Positions 1 to 10,420 of a DNA stretch of 64,000 nucleotides are shown piece by piece. The stretch is taken from positions 10,858,076 through 10,922,075 of the forward strand of contig JAMXIF010000043.1 in the NCBI GenBank assembly GCA_028583685.1. The letters are read 5' to 3'. Numbering within the stretch: the first letter of the stretch is position 1; each line of letters starts with the position of its first letter. The notes under the pieces were generated by a model that made no database searches, was not told where the DNA came from, and was given only the letters and a program-made list of their open reading frames with translations. Source of the DNA: Petaurus breviceps papuanus. Taxonomy: Eukaryota; Chordata; Mammalia; Diprotodontia; Petauridae. A program made the translations under genes and the position numbers.

Positions 1-648
1 ATTTTTCTTGGTTTCCGTATGTCAAACCTTCTATTAAATTCAGGATTTTTTAAAACAAAGTCTTGAACATCTGCAAGTTTATCAAATGATCAATTTTCTT
101 TTCATTCAGGTATGATATTTTCAGCTAGAGGTTCAGTTTTTTCCTCTTCAATATATTAATGTTCCAAGACCTGTGGTCTTTCAGTGTCCCTACTGCTAGG
201 TTTAGTTTGATACTAATTGTGACACCATAAAATTTAAGTTTTAATCTTGATGCTTTTAATATTTCATTCTTGAGCTGGAGGGTTTCAAAATTTGACTATG
301 ATATTAACTCATAGGTTCTCTTTTAGGCAGTGATGGATTTTTTAAATATCTATTTTCCCCTCTTGTTCTAATGGTTCAGGACAAGTTTATTTAATTATTT
401 CTTGTATTATTGTATCAGTACTCTTTTTTATTATAACTTTTAGTTAGTCTGATTAATTTTATATTTTCTCTTTTTGATCTGTTTTCCAAATCTGTTTTTT
501 AATTATAAAATTTTCACTTTCTCTTCTATTTTTTTCATTATTCATATTTTGTTTAACCATTTCTTGATCTCTTATAATTTCACTGCCTTCAATTTTCCCA
601 ATTCTAATTTTAAAGGTGTCATTTTCTTCCTTAAGATTTTGGATCTCC
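1..648 (-). mobile_element. L1/HAL1-type ORF1 fragment, older family
   Basis: Minus-strand remains of a LINE ORF1, cut by the window start. A 67-residue stretch at 662-459 reads KIRIGKIEGSEIIRDQEMVK, the end of the ORF1 coiled coil, and runs on toward the RNA-binding domain with decayed frames. Its sense sequence closely follows the plus-strand element at 38467-38730, so both belong to one older family. It is interrupted at about 648 by the 5' end of a plus-strand L1/HAL1. Too degenerate to code. Confidence 0.75.
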
Positions 649-2000
649 AGGAGCAAAGCCAAGATGGTAGAGTAAAAGCAGGAACTTGCTTGAGCTTGTC
701 CCCAAATCCCTCCAAATATATGTAAAAATTACTTTAAACAAATTCTAGAGTTGCCGAAGCCACAAAATGATAGAGTGAAACACATCTATGGCCCAAGATA
801 ATCTGGAAGACAGACAGAAAGGGTATATTGCTCTGGGATGGGAGAAGAGTGCACTCTAGCAGAGACTGTGCCAGGCATATGAGAGGTGGGAGCTGACCTC
901 AGGGGATGAAATCACTAGCAGCTGTGACAATTATCAGAAGTCTCAACCCACAAATGCCAGGGCAGCAGATATGGAGGCAGAGGTGGTGTGGTGGGAACAG
1001 CAGCAACACAGCAGCAGCAGTAGCAACAGCAGTGGTTGATTCCAGAGCTCTGGGTTCACACACTGTTGGGGATGCAGAGGCTGATACAAAACCCCAGAAG
1101 CCTGGGAGAATACACCCACCTTCACCCCCACCCCTACTCCCACTCGAAGCAGAGTCCTACCTTGAGAGAGTTAGAAAGTCAATATTTAACTGGGAAGATG
1201 AATAAAAAGTGGAAAAATCAGACTATAGAATCTTACTTTGGTGCCAAAGAAGATCAAACCATACAACAAGAAGAAGACAACAAAGTCAAAGCTCCTACAT
1301 CAAAAACCTCCAAGAAAAATATGAATTGGTTGCAGTCCAGGGAAGAGCTCAAAAAGGGTTTTGAAAATAAATAAGAGAAGTAGAGGAAAAGCTGAGAAGA
1401 GAAATGAGATTGAGACAAGAAAATCATGAGAAATGAGTCAACAGCCTGCTAAAGGAGAACCAAAAAAGTACTGAAGAAAATAACACCTTTAAAATAGATT
1501 AACCCAAATGGCAAAAGAGGTCAAAAAGTCAATGAGGAGAAGAATGCCATAAGTAGCAGAATTGGCCAAATAGAAAAGAAGGTCCAAAAGTTCATTAAGG
1601 AAAATTATTCCTTCAAAATTAGAATGGAGCAAATAGAAGTTAATGACTTTATAAGAAGTCAAGAAATTGCAAAACAAAACCAAAAGAATGAAAAAATAGA
1701 AGATAATGTGAAATATCTCATTGAAAAAACAACTGACCTGGAAAATAGATCCAGGATAGATAATTTAAAAATTGTTGGACTACCTGAAAGCCATGATCCT
1801 AGACATCAACCTTCAAGAAATTTTCAAGGAAAACTGCCCCAATATTCTAAAAGCAAAGGGTAAAATAGAAGTTGTAAGAATCCACCAATAGCCTCTTGAA
1901 AGAGTTCCCAAAAGGAAATCTCCTAGGAATATTGTAGTAAAATTCCAGAGTTCACAGGTCAAGGAGTAAATTGCTTAGAAGAATCAAGTCTATAAAAGAT
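649..2000 (+). mobile_element. L1/HAL1 5' half: 5' UTR and broken ORF1
   Basis: It starts with the L1/HAL1 head (GAGCAAAGCCAAGATGG), has a 5' UTR of about 550 bp with a CAG-rich patch near 990-1035, and an ORF1 starting at ATG 1197 (MNKKWKNQTIESYFG), equivalent to MSRQRKQSRQ of the intact copy at 30553. ORF1 hits a stop near 1372 and continues in other frames (1624-1863: coiled coil, then RRM start NLKIVGLPESHD). Similarity ends near 2000, inside ORF1; no 3' region is seen, and the next sequence is L1 in the opposite orientation. Confidence 0.8.
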
Positions 2001-2029
2001 AGTCACAGAACAATGTGGCTGTTACTGTG

Positions 2030-4364
2030 TAAAATGTTCTCTTCAATGCACTCAGCACCAGTTCATGTAAGTCTTTCCAGGTTTTCCTGAAGTCTGCCTG
2101 CTTATCATTTCTTATAGCACAATAGTATTCCATTATATTCATATACCACAACTTGTTTAGTTATTCCCCAAATAATGGGCATTTCCTCATTTCTAATACT
2201 TTACCACCACAAAAAGAGTTGCTATAAATATTTTTGTACATATGGGTCTTTTCTCATACTTATGATTTTTTTTTTTTGGAAAGAAACTTAGAAGTGGTAT
2301 TGCTGGGTCAAATACTGTGCAGTTTTATAGCCCTTTGGGCATAGCTCAAATTGTTCTCCAGAATTGTTGGAACAGTTCAAAACTCCAACAACAATGCATT
2401 AGTGTTCCCATTTTCCCACATCTTCTTCAAGATTTATCATTTTCCTGTTTTGGTATGTTAGCTAACCTGATAGGTGTGATGTGGTACCTAAGAATTGTTT
2501 TGATTTGCATTTCTCTAATTAATAGTAATTTAGAGCATTTTTCATCTGGAAACTGCCTGTTCCTATCCTTTGATCATTCATCAATTAATTACTCATATTA
2601 TTATAAATTTGACTCATTTCTCTATATATTTGAGAAATGAAGCCTTTATCAGAGACACTGACTGTAAAAATTATTTCCCAGCTTTCTAATTTTCTTTCTG
2701 CCCTTCTAATCTTGGTTTCATTGGTTTTGTTTGTGCAAAACCTTTTTAATATAATGTAATAAAAATCATCCATTTTGCATTTCATAATGTTCTCTATCAC
2801 TTATTTGGTCATAAATTCTTCACTTCTCCATAAATCTGACAGGTAAACCATTCCTTCCTCTCCTAGTTTGCTTAAAATATCAGCCTTTATCTCTAAATTG
2901 TAAAGTTGTTATAAACTCTTTGCTAATATTTTAACATTTTCCTATCTGTGTTCATTAGGGAAATTAGTCTATAATTTTCTTTCTCTGTTTTGGCTTTTCC
3001 CAGTTTGGAGATCAGAACCATATTTGTATCATAAAAATAATTCAGCCAGACTTCTTTGCCTATTTTCCCAAGTACTTGATATAGTATTGGAATTAATTGT
3101 TGATATAATTCACTTGCAAATCTATCCAACCTTGTAGATTTTTCTTAAGGAATGCATTGATGGTTTGTTAATTTTTTTTTCTGGAATGGGGCTATATAAG
3201 TATTTTGTTTCCTCTTCTAATCTTGGCAGTTATACACACACACATACACATACATACATATAAACATATACACACACACACATATATATTAGCCATTTCG
3301 CTAAGGTTGTCAAATTTATTGGCATACAGTTGGGCAAAATGGCTAATTATTATTTTAATATCCTCTTCATTGGTGGTGAAGTCACCCTTTTTCATTTTTG
3401 ATAATAGTTATTTGGTTTTCTTTTTTTTTCTAAATCAAATCAACCAAAGGTTTATCTATTTTATTGGCTTTTTCATAAAACCAGCTTTTAGTTTTATTTA
3501 TTAGTTCAACAGTTTTCTTGATTTTAAATTTATTATTCTCTCCTTTGGTTTTCAGAATTTCTAATTTGGTCTTTGTTTGGGGATTATTAATTTGTTCTTT
3601 TCTAGCTTTTTTAGTTGCATACCCAATTCATTGAACTCATTCTCTTTCTCTATTTTATTCATGTAAGCATTGAGAGATATAAAATTTCCCATTAGAACTG
3701 TTTTTGCTGCATATCATACATTTTTGTTTTTCATCTCATTATTGCCATTCTCTCAGATGAAGTTTATTGATTGTTTCTATGATTTATTGTTTCCCCACTC
3801 ATTCTTTAGGATTAGATTATTTAGTTTCCTATTAATGTTTAGTCTATCTTTCCATGCCACTTTATTTCACATGATTTTTTTATTGCATCTTGATCTGAAA
3901 TGGATGAATTTAATTGTTCTGCCTTTCTGTATTGGATTCTGAGGATTTTATGCCCTACTACATGGTCAGTTTTTTTCTGTAGGTGCCATGTACCACCAAG
4001 AAAGGCATATTCCTTTCTGTTCCCATTCAGTTTTTGCCGGAGGGCAATTATATCTAACATATCTAAAATTCCATGCATTTCCTTCACTTCTTTCTTGTTT
4101 ATTTTGTGGTTAGATTTATCTAGTTCTGAGGTTGAGATCCCCCACTAGTATAGATTTATTGACTATTTCTTCCTATAACTCCTTTAACTACTCCTATAAG
4201 AATTTGGATGCAAAACCACTTGGTGTATATATGTTTAACAATGATATTATTTTATTGTTTATGGTACCTTTGAGCAAGATATACTTTCCTTCCTTATCTC
4301 TTTTAATTAGATCTATATTTGCATTTTCTTTGTTTGAAATTACAATTGCTATCCCTGCATTTTT
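2030..4364 (-). mobile_element. L1 LINE, ORF2 part (3' segment of a split copy)
   Basis: Reading the minus strand from 4364 down gives ORF2 in order: late endonuclease (4087-3839, with TWHLQKKTDHVVGHKILRIQ), the linker (3395-3192, KKGDFTTNEEDIK...LYANKFDNLSEMA), the start of the reverse transcriptase (3129-2923, ending [16 protein letters not shown]), then a jump to the C-terminal part (2800-2585, MIENIMKCKMDDFYY and VSDKGFISQIYREM). The central RT, including its catalytic region, is missing near 2885-2910. A CA/TA microsatellite has expanded in the linker near 3235-3290. The copy continues at 7312-9258 beyond a HAL1 insertion. Dead fossil. Confidence 0.9.
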
Positions 4365-4701
4365 TTTCAAATGCTTTATTAACTTCTGATTTCATCATTC
4401 ATTTCCACCAGATTTTGAGTTACAAATTTTCTCCCTGTTTTTCCCTTACCCACCCCCCCAAAATAGCAGTCCCACAGGATATCCCCTCCTCCAATCTGCT
4501 CCCTCCCATATTTTCTACCATACTCCTTTTGACTTTTCCAGTGGATCTCTATGCCTCGGTGCCTGTATATCTTATTTCCCAATTACATGTAAAATAGTAT
4601 TGATAATAGTATATACATATATATATATATACATATGTATGTATACGCACACACACACTATACATATATACACACACAGACACACAGACACAGACACACA
4701 G

Positions 4702-4736
<35 letters not shown>

Positions 4737-5348
4737 CATATTTGAATATTTGATTTTAAAACTTTGAATTCCAGATTCATTCCCCTCCTCCCTTGTCACC
4801 CACCCTTACTGGGAAGATAAGCAGTTCAGCATAGGATGTACATGTGTAGCTAATGCAAAACAATAACATAGCAGATATATTGTAAAAGACTGACTATGTT
4901 TCCCTCCCTCCTATCCCAACTCCCACTTGTTCTATGCTCTACTTTGATCCTGTCCCTTTTCAAAAGTGGGTGCTTCCAAATTCCCCCCCCCAGCCTGCCC
5001 TCGCTTCCATCATCCCCTTCTGCCCCTAATCTCTTGTAGGGTGAGATACCCTATTTAGTGTGAATTTCATTCCCTCCTCAAGCCAAATTCAATGCGAATA
5101 AGGTTTTGCCTTCCTATTCTTCCCCTACATTGTAACCATTTCCCTTTGCCTCTTCTGTATGAGATAGTTTACCCCATTCTGTCTCTCCCCATCTCCTCTC
5201 ATTATATTCCTCTCTCAAATCTTAATTTCACCTTTTAAGTATCATCCCTTCCTGTTAAATTGGTCCTGTGCCCTCTATCTATGTATACCTGTAAATATAT
5301 ATATATATACACACACACCCACATTCATATATGTATTCGTAAGTCCAT

Positions 5349-5349
5349 A

Positions 5350-5402
<53 letters not shown>
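5349..5402 (+). repeat. (TA)n microsatellite in HAL1
   Basis: About 26 perfect TA units within the 3' region of the HAL1 at 4365-7286, at the place where other HAL1 copies (9390-9420, 36155-36182) also carry TA/CA repeats. Confidence 0.95.
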
Positions 5403-5403
<1 letters not shown>

Positions 5404-5579
5404 CTATTCCCTTCAACTACTGAGAAAAGTTTCATAAGTTACAATTATTGTTTTTCCATGTAGGAATGTTAACAGTTCAACTTTGATAAGTTCCTTATGA
5501 TTTCCTTTCCCTGTTTACCTTCTCATGCTTCTCTTGCTTCTTTTATCTAAATGTCAAATTTTCTATTCAACTCTGGTTT

Positions 5580-6586
5580 TTTCAGCAAGAATGCTTGAAA
5601 GTCCTATATTCCACTGAATGACCATATTTTCCCCTGAAACATGATACTCAGTTTTGCTGGGTAGGTGACTCTTGGTTTTAATCCCAGCTCCTTTGACCTC
5701 TGGAATATCATATTCCAAGTCCTTTGATCCCTCAGTGGAGAAGCTCCCAGATCCTGGGTTATCCTGATTGTGTTTCCACAATATTCAAATTGTTTCTTCC
5801 TGGCTGCTTGTAATATTCTCTCCTTAATCGGGGAATTCCAGAACCTGGCTATAATATTCCTAGGAGTTTTCTTTTTGGGATCTTTTTTCAGGAGGAGATC
5901 GGTGGATTCTTTCAACCTCTATTTTGCCCTCTGATTCTAAAACATCAGGGCAGTTTTCTTTGAGAACTTCCTGGAGGATGATTTCTAGGTTCTTACTTTG
6001 ATCCTGGCTTTCAGGTAGTCCAATAACTTTTAAATGATCTCTCCTAGATCTGTTTTCCAGTTCAGTGGTTTTTCCCATGAGATATTTCACATTTGCCTTC
6101 TATTCCTTCATTTGTTTGGATCTATTTAACAGCATCTTGATTTCTCATAAAGTCATTAGCTTCCATTTGCTCCAATCTAATGCTGAAGCAATGATTTTCC
6201 TCATTGAGCTTTTGAGATTCTTTTTCCATCTTGCAAATTCATATTTTTAAGACATTTTTCTCCTCATTGCCTTTTTGAGCCTCTTTTGCCATTTGAGTTA
6301 GTCTGTTTTTTAAGGGGTTATTTTCCTCAGTCAGGCTGTTGACTCTCATTTCATAATTTTCTTGCATCATTCTCATTTCTGTTCCCAATTTTTCCTCCAC
6401 TTCTCTTATCTGCTTCTTAAGGTCCTCTATGGCCTGTAACCAGCTCATATTTTCCTTTGAAGCTTTTGGTGCAGGAGATCTGACTTCACTGTCTTCCTCC
6501 TGTTCCATACTTTGCTCCTTTTTGTCCCCAAAATAGGAATGTAATGTTGTTATCTTCTGTCTGCTTTGTTTCCTTTGCCTGCTCAT
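5580..6586 (-). pseudogene. HAL1 ORF1, recently broken
   Basis: ORF1 of the HAL1 at 4365-7286, equivalent to the 350-aa ORF1 at 30553-31605. The start equivalent to MSRQRKQSRQ lies near 6586. The N-terminus and coiled coil are open to a stop after EEKNVLKI (6239). The RRM resumes at 6090-5860 (HLKVIGLPESQDQS...VERIHRSPPEK), then shifts frame at the PPEK/DPKKK position; the last segment (5915-5604) carries PRNIIARF, IRITQDL and the C-terminal KPRVTYPAKLSIMFQG. About three disabling changes in an otherwise highly similar protein suggest modest age. Confidence 0.8.
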
Positions 6587-7311
6587 TTTGCCAATCAATG
6601 ATTTGACTTTTGGGCTTTTTGCCACAGTAGGACTCTGCCACCAGACAGGGGAACTTTCGTCCCCAATGCTGGGGTTTTCTCAGTTACCGGAGGTATTAGA
6701 TGGGTACCCTCTCTGAGGTCTCCACATGCTCTGGCAAGGTAGACACAAATCCCAGGACCTCCACCCTAGACTGCAATCCAGATCCAGGCTGGTTAAAGTG
6801 AGAGCGAATACCCCTCAAACTGGTTATTGGTCCCCCTACACTCTGCAGACCAGGAGCTGAAGCTGCCATGTGGTGCTGGCTGGCTGTGCCGCTGCCTCAA
6901 TGGCTTCTTGCCCCGGGGGCTAAAGCCATGCACTCCCACTTACTAGTCCCAAAGTCCAGACTGCCCTGACCTCTCACTTTGTCCTTCACATCTGTGTTGA
7001 TAAATCTGGAAATGGCCACATCTGCTTCTGATGTGGAGTTCCTCTGGCTGTGCCCTGGGGCTAAAGCCTTGGCGTGGGGCTGGGCTCGGCTTCCAGAGCA
7101 CCGTGCTGGCCGATTCCTGCCAGCCTGCCGGGCTGTCCTCAGAAGGAGGTTAGCTTCTCTGTGTCATTTTATGGGTTCTGCAGCTCCAAAGTTTGTTTAG
7201 AGTCCCCTTTTTACATAGATTGAGGAATGTGGAAGCAGGAGCAGCAGGGAGGACCAGCTTCTACTCCGCCATCTTGGCTCTGCCCCAATCAATAATGTAT
7301 CCCTGCATTTT

Positions 7312-9258
7312 AAAAATTTCACCTGCAGAATAAAATATTTGCTCCTGCCTTTTCCTTTTATTCTATATATCCCTCTGCTTTAAATGTGTTTCTTGTAAAT
7401 AACATATTGTAGGATTTTATATTTTTTAATCCACTCTGCTATCCACTTCTATTTTCTTGGAGGGTTCAACCCATTCCCATTCAGAGTTATGATTGCTGTT
7501 TCTGTTTTTTCTCCATTCTATTTCCTCCCCCCTCCCCCACTAATACTTTTCTCTCTCCTTTTGCCCTTTTCCTTCTCACTAGAGTTTTGCTTTTGAATAT
7601 CACCTCCCTCAACCTTCCCTCCATTCTGTCAGCCCCCTCCCTTTTCTTCCTCTTTTTCCTTACTACTTTTTCTCTCCCCTCTATTCACCCCCTTTCCTCT
7701 TTCCCCTCTTGCATCATATAGGACAAGTTATATTTCTATACCTAATTGATTATTTTATTTCCTTTTTGAGCCAAATCTGATGAAAGTAAGGTTCAAACAA
7801 TGCTCATCTCCCTCCCTTCTTTCCTTCTACTGTAATAGGTCTTTCTGGCTCTTCATTTTATGTAATTCACTCTTTTCTTCCTTTTCCTTTCCTTTTCTCC
7901 CAGGACAAGCCCTTAGTGTTTTTTTTTTTTCAAATCATCACATTAAAGTCAACTTATACCCATGCCCTCGACAATCCTTCTAAATGTAATAAAGGTACAG
8001 TTCTCAAGAGTTACAAGTATCATCTCTCATGTAGGGATATAAACAGTTTGCCCTTTTTGAAAAAAAAATGTTATCTTTTCTTTCTTTTTTACCTTTTTAT
8101 GCCTCCCTTGAGTCTTGTATTTGAAGATCAAATTTTCTGTTGAACACTTTTTTTTTAATCTGGACTGTTTGGAAGTCCTCTATTTTATTGAGGGTCTATC
8201 TCCTCCCCTGAAAATTATGCTCATTTTTTTTCTGGGTCTTTTCTGCCTTTTCCTTTCCTTTTCTCCCAGTACAAGCCCGCTTCACCCGTTAATTAGTTTT
8301 TTTTTTTTCAAATCGTCACATCAAAGTCAACTTATACCCATGCCCTTGACACTCTGTCTAAATGTAATAAAAGTACAGTCCTTAAGAGTTACAAGTATCT
8401 TCTCTTGGTGATTGGTCCTTGGTTGCAATCCAAGCTCCTTTGCCTTAAGGAATATCATATTCCAAGACCTCTGCTCTTTTAATGTAGAAGCTGCAAGGTC
8501 CTGCATAAGATTGACTATTGTTCCATGATATTAATTTTTTTCTGTCTGCTTGAAGTATTTTCTCTTTGATCTGATAATTTTGGAATTTGACTACAATAAA
8601 CCTTGGCATTTTGAATTTGGAATCTCTTTCAGGAGGTTATTGGAAGATTCTTTTGATGGCTATTTTTCCCTCTGATTCTCGGACCTCAGGGCTGTTTTTC
8701 ATGATGATTTCTTGAAAGATCCTTTTTTTCATCATGGCTTTCAGGTAGGCAAATAATGTATCTCTTGGATATATTTTCCAAGTCAGTCGTTTTTCCAATA
8801 AGTTATTTTATGATTTCCTCTATTTTTTCATTCTTTTGATTTTAACTGATTCTTGATGTCTCATAGAGTAATTAACTTCCACTTGACTGAGTCTAGTTTT
8901 TAGTGAATTGTTTTCTTCAGTTAGAGTTTGTGCCTCCTTTTCCATTTGGCCAATTCTATGTTTTAAGGAGTTCTTTTCTTCAATGCACATTTTTTCTTTA
9001 TTTGGTCAATTGTATTTTTTAAGGATTTGTTTTTGATAGTTAATTTTTGTGCTTCCTTTTCCAAGCTGTTGACCCTCTCTTGCATACCTCTAATTTTTTT
9101 CCCAATTTTTTCTTGCACCACTCTTATTTGACTTTTAAAATCTTTTTTGAGCCCTTCCAAGAAGGTTTTTTGGGCTTGAGACCAGTTCATATTCCCCTTT
9201 GAGGAAGATGAAAACACAAATTCAGACGAGGACGACATACAACAACATATGTTGACTT
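7312..9258 (-). mobile_element. L1 LINE, ORF1, spacer and ORF2 start (5' segment of the split copy)
   Basis: The continuation of the L1 at 2030-4364. From high to low coordinates: ORF1 N-terminus (9238-8963, KGNMNWSQAQKTFLEGLKKD and coiled coil), ORF1 RRM and C-terminal remains (about 8900-8100), an inter-ORF spacer of about 600 bp (8100-7500, purine-rich on the minus strand), and the ORF2 endonuclease start (7500-7312, including a CYLQETHLK-like stretch). Frames are decayed. A roughly 160-bp duplicated block interrupts ORF1 at 8240-8405. The spacer resembles the 3' half of the HAL1s in this window. Confidence 0.85.
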
Positions 9259-9279
9259 TGTCAACATACCGACATCTGA

Positions 9280-9383
9280 AACCTCCAAGAACTTATTAAA
9301 GTTGAACTATCTACATTCCTACAAGGATAAAAGATAATTGTAACTCATGAAACTTTTCTCAGTATGAGGGTAGTTGAAGGGAA

Positions 9384-9431
<48 letters not shown>

Positions 9432-10420
9432 TATATACATACACATATATATACTCACAGATGTATACATACATCTATATGTATGTATAGGAGAGTGTAT
9501 GTGTGTATAAATACATATGTGAATATATGTATATTTGTGTACATGAGTACATAGGCAGAGGGCACAGGATCAATTGAATAGGGATGTTATGTAAAAATAA
9601 AATTAAGAGGTGAGAGAGGAAAATAATGAGAGAAGAAGAAAGGGAGAGATAGAATAGGGTAAATTATCTCATATAAAAGAGGCAAGAGAAAACTGTTGCA
9701 GTGAAGGGGAAGAGCAGGAAGGTGAAAGGGAATGGGTCAACCTTACTGTCATTGAATTTGGCTTAAGGAGGGAATAACATACATACTCATTTGAGTATCT
9801 TACCCTACAGGAAAGTAGAGGGGAAGGGGAAAAAGAGTGGGGATGATAGAAGGGAGGGAAGATTGTAGGAGAGAGTAGTTAGAAGCACACACTTTTGAAA
9901 AGGGACAAGATCAAAGTCGAAAAATTAAGTGGGGGGGCAGGATAGGATGGAGGAAAATATAGGGAGTCTTTCACAATATAACTACTATGGAAACATTTTG
10001 CATAACTATACATGTACAAACCATATTGAATTGCTAATTTTCCCAGTGTTGGTGGGTGAGGAGGGAAGAAGAGAAAGAATCTGGAAATCAAAATCTTAAA
10101 AACAAATGTTAAAAAAATTAATTTTTAAAAATGTGTTTTACATCCAACTGGGAAATAAGATATACATTCACTGGGGTATAGAAATCAATCTTGCCCTACT
10201 AGAAAGTTAGAAGGGGGATAGGGAAGGATATAAGAGAGAGCAGATTGGGGGAAGGGGTATTAAGTATGCTTTCTATCTTTGGGTGGGGGTATGGAAAAGA
10301 TGGGGAGATAATTTGTACCTCAGAATCTTGTGGACATGAATTTTGAAAACTAAAAATAAATCTAAAATAAATAAATAAAAGAAATCCACATGGAAAACAA
10401 AAGCAAAAACAAAAAAACAA
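9280..10420 (+). mobile_element. HAL1 3' region, 5'-truncated copy
   Basis: Begins at AACTTATTAAAGTTGAACTA, matching the sequence just after the ORF1 stop in the intact HAL1 (31636 onward), and runs to an A-rich end near 10420. It contains the same purine-rich blocks (TTGAATTTGGCTTAAGGAGG near 9755) and the duplicated 3' module: AATC-TGG-AAATCAAAATCTT near 10080 and a related block near 10310. The TA/CA microsatellite at 9390-9560 sits where HAL1 copies usually carry one. No ORF remains. Confidence 0.8.

Larger units (their letters stand above)
4365..7286 (-). mobile_element. HAL1 (half-L1) element, near full length, inserted in L1
   Basis: A minus-strand LINE with a 5' end at 7286 (GGGGCAGAGCCAAGATGGCG), a GC-rich 5' UTR of about 670 bp, ORF1, then about 1.2 kb of purine-rich 3' region with TA/CA microsatellites and a 3' end at about 4365. 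No ORF2 lies between ORF1 and the 3' end, which defines a HAL1. It is flanked by TATCCCTGCATTTT at 4350-4364 and 7298-7311, a TSD. The host L1 endonuclease sequence continues across it. ORF1 resembles that of the intact copy at 30553-31605 but has a few breaks. Confidence 0.9.

Noticed and set aside
4350-9258. Bacterial operon or mobile island
   Set aside because: Low GC, LINE proteins, microsatellites, TSDs and SINEs all show a mammalian nuclear genome.
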